This document shows positions 43,616 through 51,995 of a stretch of 64,000 nt of DNA, in pieces. How positions within the stretch are numbered: position 1 is the first letter of the stretch; the number at the start of each line of letters is the position of its first letter. Origin of the DNA: Pusillimonas sp. T7-7 (GTDB taxonomy: Bacteria; Pseudomonadota; Gammaproteobacteria; Burkholderiales; Burkholderiaceae_B). A program made the translations under genes and the position numbers. Under the pieces are notes generated by a model. It was not told the DNA's origin. It saw only the letters and a program-made list of their open reading frames with translations, and ran no database searches. The DNA lies in the NCBI RefSeq assembly GCF_000209655.1, contig NC_015458.1, positions 3,596,001 through 3,660,000 of the forward strand, read 5' to 3'.

Positions 43616-44551
43616 ATGAGGTTGGACAAAAGCGCTCAGGCCTTGATCGACTTCACCCGGCAGCAGGGCAATCCTCCGTTAGGACAAGTGCCGGTTGAGC
43701 AGTCGCGCGCGGAATCGAACGCCGTGCGCGCGCAATTGCAGCCCGATCCACCCGTTTTGGCCAGTGTGGAAGATGGAATGATCAGCGGGCCAGGGGCAGA
43801 TATTCCATTCAGAATCTATCGGGCGGACATGGCCTCATCCAGCGCGCCAGCTGTGATTTTCTTCCATGGCGGAGGATTTGTCATGGGGGATCTGGACAGT
43901 CACGATATTGTTTGCCGCCAGATATGCAAGGAATCAGCGTGTACGGTGATCGCCATTGATTATCGCCGTGCGCCGGAACACAGATTTCCCGCCGCGGTGG
44001 ATGATGCGATCCATGCCGCAGCATGGTTGCGTGAACAGGCCGCCGAGTTCGGCATCGATGCCGATCGTATCGCCCTGGCAGGCGATAGCGCGGGAGCCAA
44101 TTTGGCAACAGTCGTGGCTATAGACATGAAGCGCAATGGTTTGCAGCCATTGGCATTGCAAATATTATTTTATCCGGTAACGGACCAGCACGCCGACTAC
44201 GACAGTAAGCAGCGCTTTGCAAACGGTTATTTACTGACGCGGTCAGCGATCGGCTTTTATGCTGAGCAGTACTTCGAGAACGAAAGCGACAAGCAAGATT
44301 GGCGCGCATCGCCGATACGTCAGGAAGATCTGTCGGGCCTGCCCGAGGCGTTGGTCATCACTGCCGGCTTCGATCCTTTGGTCGATGAGGGCGAGGCCTA
44401 TGCCTTGCGTCTTGCACAGGCGGGGGTGCGAACCACCTTGCGCAGGTTCCCGGGACAAGTCCATGGCTTTGTCACCCGGGGGCGCATCGTACCCGAGGCG
44501 TTCGACGCCATTCAAGAGGCGGCGCTATTGTTGCGAACACGCTTTGCCTAG
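43616..44551 (+). CDS. Alpha/beta hydrolase, hormone-sensitive-lipase type esterase
   Basis: 311-residue serine esterase of HSL family IV. Oxyanion-hole motif HGGGFVMGD, nucleophile elbow GDSAGANLA, aspartate in GFDPLVDEGE and histidine in GQVHGFVTR complete the triad. No signal peptide, so cytoplasmic. Start ATG 43616 with GGGAG upstream is used in place of the nine-residue longer frame. It lies 23 bp after tarD, so it may release the acid from an ester or lactone. Confidence 0.9.
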   Translation: MRLDKSAQALIDFTRQQGNPPLGQVPVEQSRAESNAVRAQLQPDPPVLASVEDGMISGPGADIPFRIYRADMASSSAPAVIFFHGGGFVMGDLDSHDIVCRQICKESACTVIAIDYRRAPEHRFPAAVDDAIHAAAWLREQAAEFGIDADRIALAGDSAGANLATVVAIDMKRNGLQPLALQILFYPVTDQHADYDSKQRFANGYLLTRSAIGFYAEQYFENESDKQDWRASPIRQEDLSGLPEALVITAGFDPLVDEGEAYALRLAQAGVRTTLRRFPGQVHGFVTRGRIVPEAFDAIQEAALLLRTRFA

Positions 44552-44638
44552 GCAAGAAGCCAATGGCCTGAGTTCCAGAGCTGAATAAATCAATCATTAC
44601 ACAAGGAGATGACTGTGCTTGGAGAAGGAAGACTCAAT

Positions 44639-45598
44639 ATGAATATAAGCAAGACTTTGGCCGTGGCTGCACTATTGGTATCGAATGCAGCCTGGGCGCA
44701 GGGCGACTACCCCGACAGAACGGTAGAAGTCGTGGTGCCTTGGACGGCCGGCCAGGCAACTGATATTGCCGCCAGAACCTTTGCCGAGGAGTTATCGGCC
44801 AAGCTGGGGCAGACCTTCTTCATTTCGAATAAGGCAGGGGCAGGCGGAGCGGTCGGCAGTGCCTATGTCTCACGCGCAAAGGGCGACGGCTATACCTTGC
44901 TTGCAGCGTCTACCGGCTCGGTCATCGTCAGCCCTTTATTGAACGAAACATCGTATGCGGCGTCCGATTTCGTGCCAGCGGCGATGATTGCCAAAAGCCC
45001 ATCCATTCTGATCACAGCAGCTAGTTTCCCGGCCAAGAACATTAACGAGTTGATCAAGCTCTTAAAAGACAACCCGGGAAAATACACTTTTGCTTCGTCC
45101 GGTAATGGCTCCGCCACGCATCTGATGGCGGAAGCGTTCAATCTGGGCCATGGCATCGAAGCCACGCACGTGCCGTACAAAGGCAGCTCCGCGGCGCTGA
45201 CTGACGTGCTGGCCGGGCGCGTGACATATATGTTCGACACCGTTGCTTCAGTATCAGGACAATTGAAGGCCGGCAAGGTAACCGCCTATGCCATTTCGTC
45301 CAAGGACCGTAGTGCTTCAGTGCCTGATATTCCGGCAATTGCCGAGGTGACAGAGCTGAAAGACTTTGATATTGCTTCGTGGATCGGTTTGATGGCGCCT
45401 GAAGGAAGCTCGCCTGAAGATCTGAAGGTTATCGAAGAAGTGGCCGGCGCATACCTGCAGACGCCGGAAGCAAAAGAGCGGTATCAAGGCATGGGCCTGG
45501 GCATCAACCCCATGTCCAACCAGGAATTCCAGAAAGTGGTTGAACGCGAAGTTGCGCTTTATTCCGACTTGCTGGAAAAGCTCGGCTTAAAAAAATAA
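44639..45598 (+). CDS. Bug/TctC-family periplasmic receptor
   Basis: 319-residue receptor. ATG 44639 gives a compact signal peptide (MNISKTLAVAALLVSNAAWA) with AAGGAA eight bases upstream; the ATG at 44609 adds ten residues and its nearest GGAG abuts the codon. Bug motifs: VEVVVPWTAGQATDIAAR, ISNKAGAGGAVGSAY, GNGSATHLMAEAF, HVPYKGSSAALTDV. It ends the LysR-tarD cluster; the tarD neighbour makes tartrate a reasonable ligand guess. Confidence 0.92.
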   Translation: MNISKTLAVAALLVSNAAWAQGDYPDRTVEVVVPWTAGQATDIAARTFAEELSAKLGQTFFISNKAGAGGAVGSAYVSRAKGDGYTLLAASTGSVIVSPLLNETSYAASDFVPAAMIAKSPSILITAASFPAKNINELIKLLKDNPGKYTFASSGNGSATHLMAEAFNLGHGIEATHVPYKGSSAALTDVLAGRVTYMFDTVASVSGQLKAGKVTAYAISSKDRSASVPDIPAIAEVTELKDFDIASWIGLMAPEGSSPEDLKVIEEVAGAYLQTPEAKERYQGMGLGINPMSNQEFQKVVEREVALYSDLLEKLGLKK

Positions 45599-45604
45599 AG
45601 AACG

Positions 45605-45633
45605 GGGCAGGCCGCCAGATAGTGGCCATGCCC
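45605..45633. terminator. Imperfect hairpin between convergent Bug genes
   Basis: GGGCA-GGCC (45605-45613) pairs with GGCC-A-TGCCC (45624-45633) with a single bulged A. Position between two converging operons supports a shared terminator; T-richness downstream on the plus strand is modest. Confidence 0.45.
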
Positions 45634-45664
45634 TGCTCTTGTCTTGCTGCAAAGCCCTTACAGC

Positions 45665-46648
45665 TTATTCAATCTTGATGCCGGCACGCTTGATGACGCC
45701 GTCCCATTTCTTGACTTCGGCATGAATCAGAGTCTTGAAGTCAGCTGGCGAACTGGCCACAATTTCCACGCCTTGCTTGCTGAATTTGTCGATGACGGAC
45801 TGCTCATGCAGCATGTCGGCCATGCCGGCGTTTACCTTTTTAATAATTGCGTCGGGCGTTCCCGCTGGCGCCTGCATGCCGAACCAGACGTAGACCTCAT
45901 ATCCTGGCACGCCCGCCTCGGCGACGGTTGGGGTGTCGGGTAGCAACGGTGCGCGCTTAGTACCCGTTGCACCCAGAGCATTCAGTTTTCCGGCTGAAAT
46001 ATTGGGATACACATTGGGCAGATTGTCGAACAAGACATCAATGTCTCCGGCAAGTAGGGCAGTGACAGCGGGTGCGCTGCCCTTGTACGGAATATGGGTC
46101 ATTTTGGTGTCTGTCAGCTCCAGGAATAATTCCATCGACAAATGGTTCGAAGAGCCTGAGCCGGTGGAACCATAATTGAGCTTGTTCGGGTTGGCCTTGG
46201 CGTAATCGATAAGCTCCTTGACGCTTTTGAACTGGGAGTCGGCCCGCACAGTAAGAATGTTTTGCGTGCTGCCCGCCCATATTACGGGTTCAAAATCCTT
46301 TAAGGCGTTGTAAGGCATCTTTTCCCCGTACAGTCCGGGCAAGGCCGAAAACGGTAGCGGGGTGATCAGCAAGGTATAACCATCAGGTTTGGCCTGCGCA
46401 ACCGTTGTATTGCCAATCAGGGTGTTGCCGCCCGGCTTGTTCTCTACGACCACGGACTGATCCCAGGCCTTGGTGAGGTATTCGCTGGCAGTCCTTGCCA
46501 AGGTGTCGTTGAATCCACCTGGCGTGTAGGGCACGACAAGCCGCACGGGTTTGTCAGGATACGATGCCGCGCTGTCAGCTACGGCGCTCAATGATGCGAA
46601 TGCCAGGCTGAATCCGCCCAGCAGCAAAGTCAATTTACTTATTTTCAT
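45665..46648 (-). CDS. Bug/TctC-family periplasmic receptor
   Basis: 327-residue receptor with a Sec signal (LTLLLGGFSLAFASLSAVADS). Typical segments are VRLVVPYTPGGFNDTLAR, VVENKPGGNTLIGNT, GSTGSGSSNHLSMELF and HIPYKGSAPAVTAL. Last gene of the minus-strand operon that starts with the semialdehyde dehydrogenase at 51035; it follows the truncated enolase-type gene by 35 bp. GGAG-like bases precede its start. Ligand unknown. Confidence 0.93.
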   Translation of the reverse strand: MKISKLTLLLGGFSLAFASLSAVADSAASYPDKPVRLVVPYTPGGFNDTLARTASEYLTKAWDQSVVVENKPGGNTLIGNTTVAQAKPDGYTLLITPLPFSALPGLYGEKMPYNALKDFEPVIWAGSTQNILTVRADSQFKSVKELIDYAKANPNKLNYGSTGSGSSNHLSMELFLELTDTKMTHIPYKGSAPAVTALLAGDIDVLFDNLPNVYPNISAGKLNALGATGTKRAPLLPDTPTVAEAGVPGYEVYVWFGMQAPAGTPDAIIKKVNAGMADMLHEQSVIDKFSKQGVEIVASSPADFKTLIHAEVKKWDGVIKRAGIKIE

Positions 46649-46683
46649 GCTTGTCTCCTCGACTGTGTGATCGTTATATAGGT

Positions 46684-47679
46684 CTAGAGTTTCACAACGT
46701 ATCCCGGGCCATCGATTACCGGGAAATCTTTAAATATGGACTCGTCCACCTCCACTCCAAGACCAGGGCCGGATGGTGGCTCGACGCAGCCGTCTTCGCC
46801 GATGACGAAGATGGGGCCGAACATGTCGCGAAATGGGTTGAATTGCGAGACGCAGGCTTCGAAGTAGCCGGAATTCTCGGTGGCGGCAAGAAAATGCAGG
46901 CTTGCAGCGTGGTTCAGGCCTGTGGCCGAACTGTGCGGATTGATGGGGATGCGAAAAGCGGATGCCAGGGCGGCGATTCTGATTGACTCGGTGATCCCTC
47001 CGGTCTTGGAAAGGTCTGGTTGCCAGACCTGTACTGCGCCAGCCTCCAGCATTTGTGCAAACTCAAACCGCATGAAATGGTTTTCGCCGGCGGCCAAGGG
47101 TACCAGCGGGGTGATCTTGGCTGCTTCACGGTATGAGGCGAAATCGTTGCACGCAAAGGGCTCTTCGAGCCAGCCAGCCTGAATATCCGCCAGCACGGGG
47201 AGGACGCGTCGAGCATGGGCGATGGTGTAGGCGGTATTTGCATCCGTCAGGATATCAATGTCTTCACCAATGACTTTGCGTACGTGCAGGCAACGCTTGA
47301 TGTCGTCCTTGACGGTATCGCCTATGCGAAGCTTGATGGCCCGATAGCCTTGGGCTATGTATGACTGCGCTTCTTCAGCGAGGGCCTGCTCGGGCTGGTA
47401 ACCCAGGGCGATGCCGCCCGCGTAGGCGGGAAGACGCTTATGCGAGCCACCCAGCAATTCATACAAAGGCATGTTGGCGGCCTTGCCTCGAATGTCCCAT
47501 AAGGCCATATCGATGCCCGACAACGCCATGGCGGCGCCAGCGCCCAGGCCATGGCTGGAGAATTGCATGCGATGCACCCGCTGCCACGTACCCACTACAT
47601 CGGTTGCCGACATGCCGATGAGCAGGGGCGCCAGGGTGTTGTGGATGTGACTGACAATGGCTCCCGGTTGGCAAAGCAT
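46684..47679 (-). CDS. Enolase-superfamily (MR/MLE) enzyme, N-terminally truncated
   Basis: 331 residues, about 45-50 shorter at the N-terminus than relatives (~380). The barrel is complete: K in AIKLRIGDT, D in ILTDANTAY, E in WLEEPFACND, E in AAGENHF, H in INPHSSATG. The frame begins MLCQPGAIVSHIHNTL, where relatives have this sequence only after a first beta-sheet that closes the active site; a TGA lies immediately upstream. The 5' end overlaps the tail of the hydroxyacid dehydrogenase by 85 bp in another frame. A deletion probably removed the dehydrogenase stop and the enolase-type start, so the protein may be inactive. Confidence 0.75.
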   Translation of the reverse strand: MLCQPGAIVSHIHNTLAPLLIGMSATDVVGTWQRVHRMQFSSHGLGAGAAMALSGIDMALWDIRGKAANMPLYELLGGSHKRLPAYAGGIALGYQPEQALAEEAQSYIAQGYRAIKLRIGDTVKDDIKRCLHVRKVIGEDIDILTDANTAYTIAHARRVLPVLADIQAGWLEEPFACNDFASYREAAKITPLVPLAAGENHFMRFEFAQMLEAGAVQVWQPDLSKTGGITESIRIAALASAFRIPINPHSSATGLNHAASLHFLAATENSGYFEACVSQFNPFRDMFGPIFVIGEDGCVEPPSGPGLGVEVDESIFKDFPVIDGPGYVVKL

Positions 47680-48650
47680 TCAGGGTTGACGATATTGGCG
47701 GGACGCTCGCCGCGAATCAGCGCGAGTACTGTACTGGCAGCCATCATGCCCATGGCCAGCTCGGCATCGCCGGTTGTGCCGGCAAGGTGAGGAGTGAGCG
47801 TGACGTTGGGGTGGGCGCGCAGCCTGCTGTCCATGGGCAGGGGTTGGGTGGTAAATACATCGAGCGCAGCCCCTGCAATCCGGCCGGATTCGAGCGCCTG
47901 TACAAGGTCTGGCTCATTAATTACCGGCCCTCGGCCCACGTTGATCAGTATCAGGCCCGTCTTGGCGTGCGCGAATACCTTACTGTTCAGCATGCCGCGC
48001 GTATGCTCGGTAAGCGGGCAAGCCACCACAATGAAGTCGCAGCGTTCAAACAGCTCTTCCAGGGCCAGGGCGGCAATGTTGCCGGGCAGCCTTGAAGGAC
48101 TCCGGGTATGGGCCGCCACATGCATGTCAAAGCCACCCATGGCTATCTGTGCAATACGTTTGCCTATGGCGCCAAAACCTACAATACCCAGCTTGCGGCC
48201 TTTCAGCTCAAACGTGCTTGAGCCGGCGGTTTTCCGCACACCCCAGTTCCCTTCACGTACTTGCTGGTCAAAGTGCCGGAAGCGCCGGGCGCCTTCCAGC
48301 ATGGCGGTGATGGCATATTCGGCCACTGCATTGGCATTGACCTCGGGGGTATTGGCCACTGGCAGGCCATGCCGCGTTGCGCTGTCTACCGGAATGAAGT
48401 CCAGCCCGACGCCATGGCGCACCACACCACGTAATGTGTTGGGCTGGTCAAAAAGATCGCCGGGCAGCTGTCGGCGGACGATAAGGCCTTGTGCATCTTG
48501 CACTTCAGCGTATAGCGCCTTTACTGCGGTGGCCGTATCCAACGTCGGATCCAGGGTGGCAACGGTTGCAACTGCTCTTAACTCTGCCTCAGCCTCGGGG
48601 TGCAGGGCATCGGTCAACAAGATCTTGGGTCTGGAGTCGTCGGGTCTCAT
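47595..48650 (-). CDS. D-isomer-specific 2-hydroxyacid dehydrogenase with abnormal C-terminus
   Basis: 351-residue NAD-dependent dehydrogenase. Rossmann motif LGIVGFGAIGKRIAQ, catalytic arginine in NVGRGPVIN, glutamate position replaced in DVFTTQPLP, histidine in TLTPHLAGTTG. The natural end of the family is near RGERPANIVNP; here ~25 more residues (CFANREPLSVTSTTPWRPC...) are read from the following gene in a different frame. It overlaps the upstream dehydrogenase stop by 4 bp. The enzyme body is intact, so activity may persist, although the usual E of the R-E-H set is not obvious. Confidence 0.85.
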   Translation of the reverse strand: MRPDDSRPKILLTDALHPEAEAELRAVATVATLDPTLDTATAVKALYAEVQDAQGLIVRRQLPGDLFDQPNTLRGVVRHGVGLDFIPVDSATRHGLPVANTPEVNANAVAEYAITAMLEGARRFRHFDQQVREGNWGVRKTAGSSTFELKGRKLGIVGFGAIGKRIAQIAMGGFDMHVAAHTRSPSRLPGNIAALALEELFERCDFIVVACPLTEHTRGMLNSKVFAHAKTGLILINVGRGPVINEPDLVQALESGRIAGAALDVFTTQPLPMDSRLRAHPNVTLTPHLAGTTGDAELAMGMMAASTVLALIRGERPANIVNPECFANREPLSVTSTTPWRPCSSACRQPM

Positions 48651-49543
48651 GGCGTTTCCGGGGTGTCGGCAAGGTGATCGATCAGCACAGGTACGGGCAT
48701 TTGTTCAAGGCCTGCCTGGACAGCTTGCGCATACAGGTCCCTGATTGCGTGGGCGACGGATCCATGGGTGTTTTGTTCTTGTGCCATGGTGCAGTAGTAC
48801 CCCATGTCCTTTAATGCATTGGACATGGAAAAACGAAAGCCGGACGAATCTTCTGATTCGATGTAGGGGCGCAAGCGGTTCAGGACTACGCCTCCGCCTC
48901 CGCCAGCGGCCAGGATGTCGCAGAACGTTTTGGGGTCAGTGCCCGTTTCGCGGGCGCACGCCGCTGCTTCAGCCAATACGGCCGAGAATCCCAGCGATAC
49001 GTAGTTGTGCAGCAATTTCATCTGGTGGCCAGATCCTGTGCCGCCCGCATAGGCGATGTTTTCGGCATAGCCCTGAAGCACGGGCAGGCATTCTTCGAAT
49101 ACCTGGCGGTCGCCGCCCACGATCAGGTTCAAACGGCCTTCGGCTGCTTCCTTGGGCGTGCGTGTCATGGGCGCATCCAGGAAGCGCCCGCCTGCTTTCC
49201 GGACAGCCTCCGCGATCTTCAGGGTAGATGAGGGTATGGCAGTGGAGCAGTCAATGACGGTGCTTCCTTGCTTCAGACCTTCAAGCACTCCGTCCTTCTG
49301 AAAAAGGACTTCTTCGACCTGGGGCGAGCCTGTAACGCAGAGTATGAGTATGTCGACCTGAGCGGCCAGGTCTGCTGCGCGCTGGCTGGTTTTTACCCCC
49401 GCCTCCAGCAAATTGCCCAGTGGCTGGTTGCCGGGATGTTCAAGCACGGTTAATGGAAAGCCGTTGCGCAACAGGCTGGCAGCGATGCCTGATCCCATCA
49501 GTCCTGCGCCGATCAGCCCGATTTCTATTTTTTGTATTGTCAT
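48647..49543 (-). CDS. NAD(P)-dependent beta-hydroxyacid dehydrogenase (3-hydroxyisobutyrate dehydrogenase family)
   Basis: 298-residue dehydrogenase. Nucleotide motif IGLIGAGLMGSGIAAS at the N-terminus, substrate-binding DCSTAIPSST, DAPMTRTPKEAAEGRLNLIVGG, and the catalytic lysine in GHQMKLLHN. Family members act on 3-hydroxyisobutyrate, tartronate semialdehyde or related acids. It is coupled by ATGA to the D-hydroxyacid dehydrogenase and follows the semialdehyde dehydrogenase by 31 bp. Confidence 0.9.
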   Translation of the reverse strand: MTIQKIEIGLIGAGLMGSGIAASLLRNGFPLTVLEHPGNQPLGNLLEAGVKTSQRAADLAAQVDILILCVTGSPQVEEVLFQKDGVLEGLKQGSTVIDCSTAIPSSTLKIAEAVRKAGGRFLDAPMTRTPKEAAEGRLNLIVGGDRQVFEECLPVLQGYAENIAYAGGTGSGHQMKLLHNYVSLGFSAVLAEAAACARETGTDPKTFCDILAAGGGGGVVLNRLRPYIESEDSSGFRFSMSNALKDMGYYCTMAQEQNTHGSVAHAIRDLYAQAVQAGLEQMPVPVLIDHLADTPETP

Positions 49544-49574
49544 GAAGGTTTATCCTGGAAATGGTTGGTTAGGC

Positions 49575-51035
49575 CTATGGAGTGCCCAGCCCGCCGGCGC
49601 AGATATATTTGATTTCCACGTAATCATCGACGCCATACTTTGACCCCTCACGGCCGACACCGGATTCCTTGACGCCGCCGAAGGGAGCCAGTTCGGTCGA
49701 GATAATGCCTTCGTTCAAGCCTACGATGCCGGTTTCCAGGGCTTCTGCGACACGCCATGCACGGCTGTAGTCGGACGTGTAGAAATAGGCTGCCAAGCCA
49801 AACGGAGTGTCGTTGGCCAGGTCGATGACTTCTTTTTCTGTGCTGAACCGTATCAATGGGGCCACCGGACCGAATGTTTCTTCCTGCATAAGCTTGGCTT
49901 GCCGGGAGACATTCAAAAGTATGGACGGTTCATAAAACAGGCCGCCCAGCTTATGTGCGCTGCCACCGGTCAGGGCCTGAGCGCCACCAGCGATAGCGTC
50001 TTCTATATGTTCCTGGACTTTGTCGACGGCCGCTTGATCTATGAGCGGCCCCAGGTCGACGTCTTCTTCCAGGCCATTGCCCACGCGCAAGGCCAGTACG
50101 GCCTGCTTAAGGCGTTCAGCAAATGCATCGTAGACGCCTTCCTGAACAAAAATACGGTTGGCGCATACGCAAGTCTGGCCCGCATTACGGAACTTCGATG
50201 CCATGGCGCCCGCCACAGCCAGATCCAGGTCAGCATCGTCAAAAACGATAAATGGAGCATTGCCGCCGAGCTCCATCGATATTTTTTTCATGGTGCCTGA
50301 GCATTGCTGCATCAGGTATTTGCCCACGCTGGTGGATCCGGTGAATGACAGCTTGCGTACGATGGGATTGCCGGTCAGTTCTTCGCCCACAACGCCCGAG
50401 TTTCCTGTAACCACGTTGATCACCCCAGCGGGGATGCCGGCTTCCTGTGCCAGTTCGGCCAGTGCTAGTGCAGAGTAGGGCGTGGCGGTGGCAGGCTTGA
50501 TGACGATAGTGCAGCCGGCAGCCAGGGCTGCGCCGGCCTTGCGGGTAATCATTGCGTTGGGGAAGTTCCAGGGCGTAATGGCGGCGACTACTCCAACCGG
50601 CTGCTTGATGACGACAATGCGCCGGTCGGAGCTTGCAGCCGGAATCACATCGCCATAAACGCGCTTTGCTTCTTCAGCAAACCATTCCAGAAACGAGGCG
50701 CCATACGCAATTTCGCCGCGGGACTCTTTAATGGGTTTGCCCTGTTCCAGGGTAAGCAGCTTGGCCAGATCTTCCTGATGTGTCATGCACAAGTCGTACC
50801 AACGGCGGATCAACTGTGACCGCTGTTTGGCGGCCATGGCACGCCAGGCAGGAAGGGCGCGGTTTGCGGCCTCGATAGCCTGGCGTACATCCTCCGTGGT
50901 AAGCGAAGGTACGGTGCCAAGTACAGAATGATCAGCAGGGTTGGTGACGTCTATGGTTTTGCCGTTGGATGCGTCAACCCAGTTTCCGTCTATATGACAT
51001 TGCTGGCGAAATAGTGAAGGTTTGTTCAGTTTCAT
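49575..51035 (-). CDS. gabD: NAD(P)-dependent succinate-semialdehyde dehydrogenase-like aldehyde dehydrogenase
   Basis: 486-residue ALDH of GabD type. Catalytic cysteine in NAGQTCVCANR, general-base glutamate in SMELGGNAPFIVF, cofactor motif SFTGSTSVGKYL and PWNFPNAMITRK. Start MKLNKPSLFRQQ. First gene of the minus-strand operon; its promoter region carries a 25-bp element shared with the gene at 53105. Actual substrate in this context may be another semialdehyde, since its partners handle hydroxy acids. Confidence 0.88.
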   Translation of the reverse strand: MKLNKPSLFRQQCHIDGNWVDASNGKTIDVTNPADHSVLGTVPSLTTEDVRQAIEAANRALPAWRAMAAKQRSQLIRRWYDLCMTHQEDLAKLLTLEQGKPIKESRGEIAYGASFLEWFAEEAKRVYGDVIPAASSDRRIVVIKQPVGVVAAITPWNFPNAMITRKAGAALAAGCTIVIKPATATPYSALALAELAQEAGIPAGVINVVTGNSGVVGEELTGNPIVRKLSFTGSTSVGKYLMQQCSGTMKKISMELGGNAPFIVFDDADLDLAVAGAMASKFRNAGQTCVCANRIFVQEGVYDAFAERLKQAVLALRVGNGLEEDVDLGPLIDQAAVDKVQEHIEDAIAGGAQALTGGSAHKLGGLFYEPSILLNVSRQAKLMQEETFGPVAPLIRFSTEKEVIDLANDTPFGLAAYFYTSDYSRAWRVAEALETGIVGLNEGIISTELAPFGGVKESGVGREGSKYGVDDYVEIKYICAGGLGTP

Positions 51036-51069
51036 GTAGGCCTCGCATAACTATTTTTAGATTGGGAAT

Positions 51070-51094
51070 TTTTAGTACTATTAATTCATATGAC
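51070..51094. promoter_or_regulatory. Shared 25-bp promoter element, copy 1 (upstream of gabD-like gene)
   Basis: Starts TTTTAGTACTAT and matches 19 of 25 bases with 53142-53166. It lies 35 bp upstream of the minus-strand start at 51035, almost the same distance as the second copy. Probable binding site of the adjacent GntR regulator. Confidence 0.5.
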
Positions 51095-51152
51095 AACTTT
51101 GTCAAGAAGTTTTAAACTTGATGACACTCCAACTAAAAGGCGGCCGCAAGTC

Positions 51153-51941
51153 ATGCAAGCAAATAAGCCAAGCAATGAAAGAACGCTCTCGGATCGTCTT
51201 ACAGACATGCTGGGTCGGGAGATACGCAGCGGTGCGTATCCCGTGAACTCCCGGCTGCCTACTGAAAAATTCATGACCGAGGAATATGGCGTAAGCCGCA
51301 CGGTCGTACGAGAAGTCCTGTCGCGCCTCAAGTCTGCTGGCTTGGTCGAAACCCGCCAGGGTAGCGGTACGGTAGTACTTGATCCTTCATCCAGCGACGC
51401 GTTCCGCTTGGGTCGGCCCGACGGCGATCCTGCCCGTGGCGTTTTACGTATTATTGAATTGCGCCGCGGCCTGGAAGGGGAGATGGCTGCCTTGGCGGCG
51501 GAGCGGCGCAGTGCCCAAGATATGCGGCGCATCAATCGGGCGCTTGCAGCCATAGACAGCGCGGTTGCGCTGGATGGTGATGGTGTCGAGCAAGACTTGG
51601 CTTTTCATATTGCCATTGCGCAGGCAACGGGCAATCCGCATTACCCCGAATTACTGGGCATGCTCACGCGTGCCCTGAAAGATGCCATACGGGTAACGCG
51701 TGGCAATGAAGCACGCCAAGTCCAGCTCGCAGAGGATGTACGCAAGGAACATGAAGCCATACGTGCCGCGATCGAGGCGCAAGATATCGACGAGGCAAGG
51801 GCGGCTGCATTTCATCACATGTCGAGCACCGCCCGGCGCATCCAGAATGTTGACCCCGAGTACTGGCAAGGCGCCAGCAGCGCTGCAGCAGGCCGATTGG
51901 CACGCACGCGACTGGCGGCTGAACTCAGAAAAGACAAGTAG
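51153..51941 (+). CDS. GntR-family transcriptional regulator (FadR/FCD type)
   Basis: 262 residues from ATG 51153 (MQANKPSNERTLSDRL). Winged helix: LPTEKFMTEEYGVSRTVVREVL and the wing GLVETRQGSGTVVL; FCD domain with IELRRGLEGEMAALAAERR and metal-ligand-type histidines (FHIAIAQATGNPHY; EHEAIRAAIEA). The frame extends to ATG 51090, but that codon lies within the 25-bp shared promoter element, so the shorter start is preferred. Divergent from the gabD-like operon and convergent with the enolase-type gene at 51996. Confidence 0.87.
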   Translation: MQANKPSNERTLSDRLTDMLGREIRSGAYPVNSRLPTEKFMTEEYGVSRTVVREVLSRLKSAGLVETRQGSGTVVLDPSSSDAFRLGRPDGDPARGVLRIIELRRGLEGEMAALAAERRSAQDMRRINRALAAIDSAVALDGDGVEQDLAFHIAIAQATGNPHYPELLGMLTRALKDAIRVTRGNEARQVQLAEDVRKEHEAIRAAIEAQDIDEARAAAFHHMSSTARRIQNVDPEYWQGASSAAAGRLARTRLAAELRKDK

Positions 51942-51995
51942 CCACCATTTCAAGCGTCTGCGGCCACACCGTCTCTTGAAACGGTGGCTGCAGAT

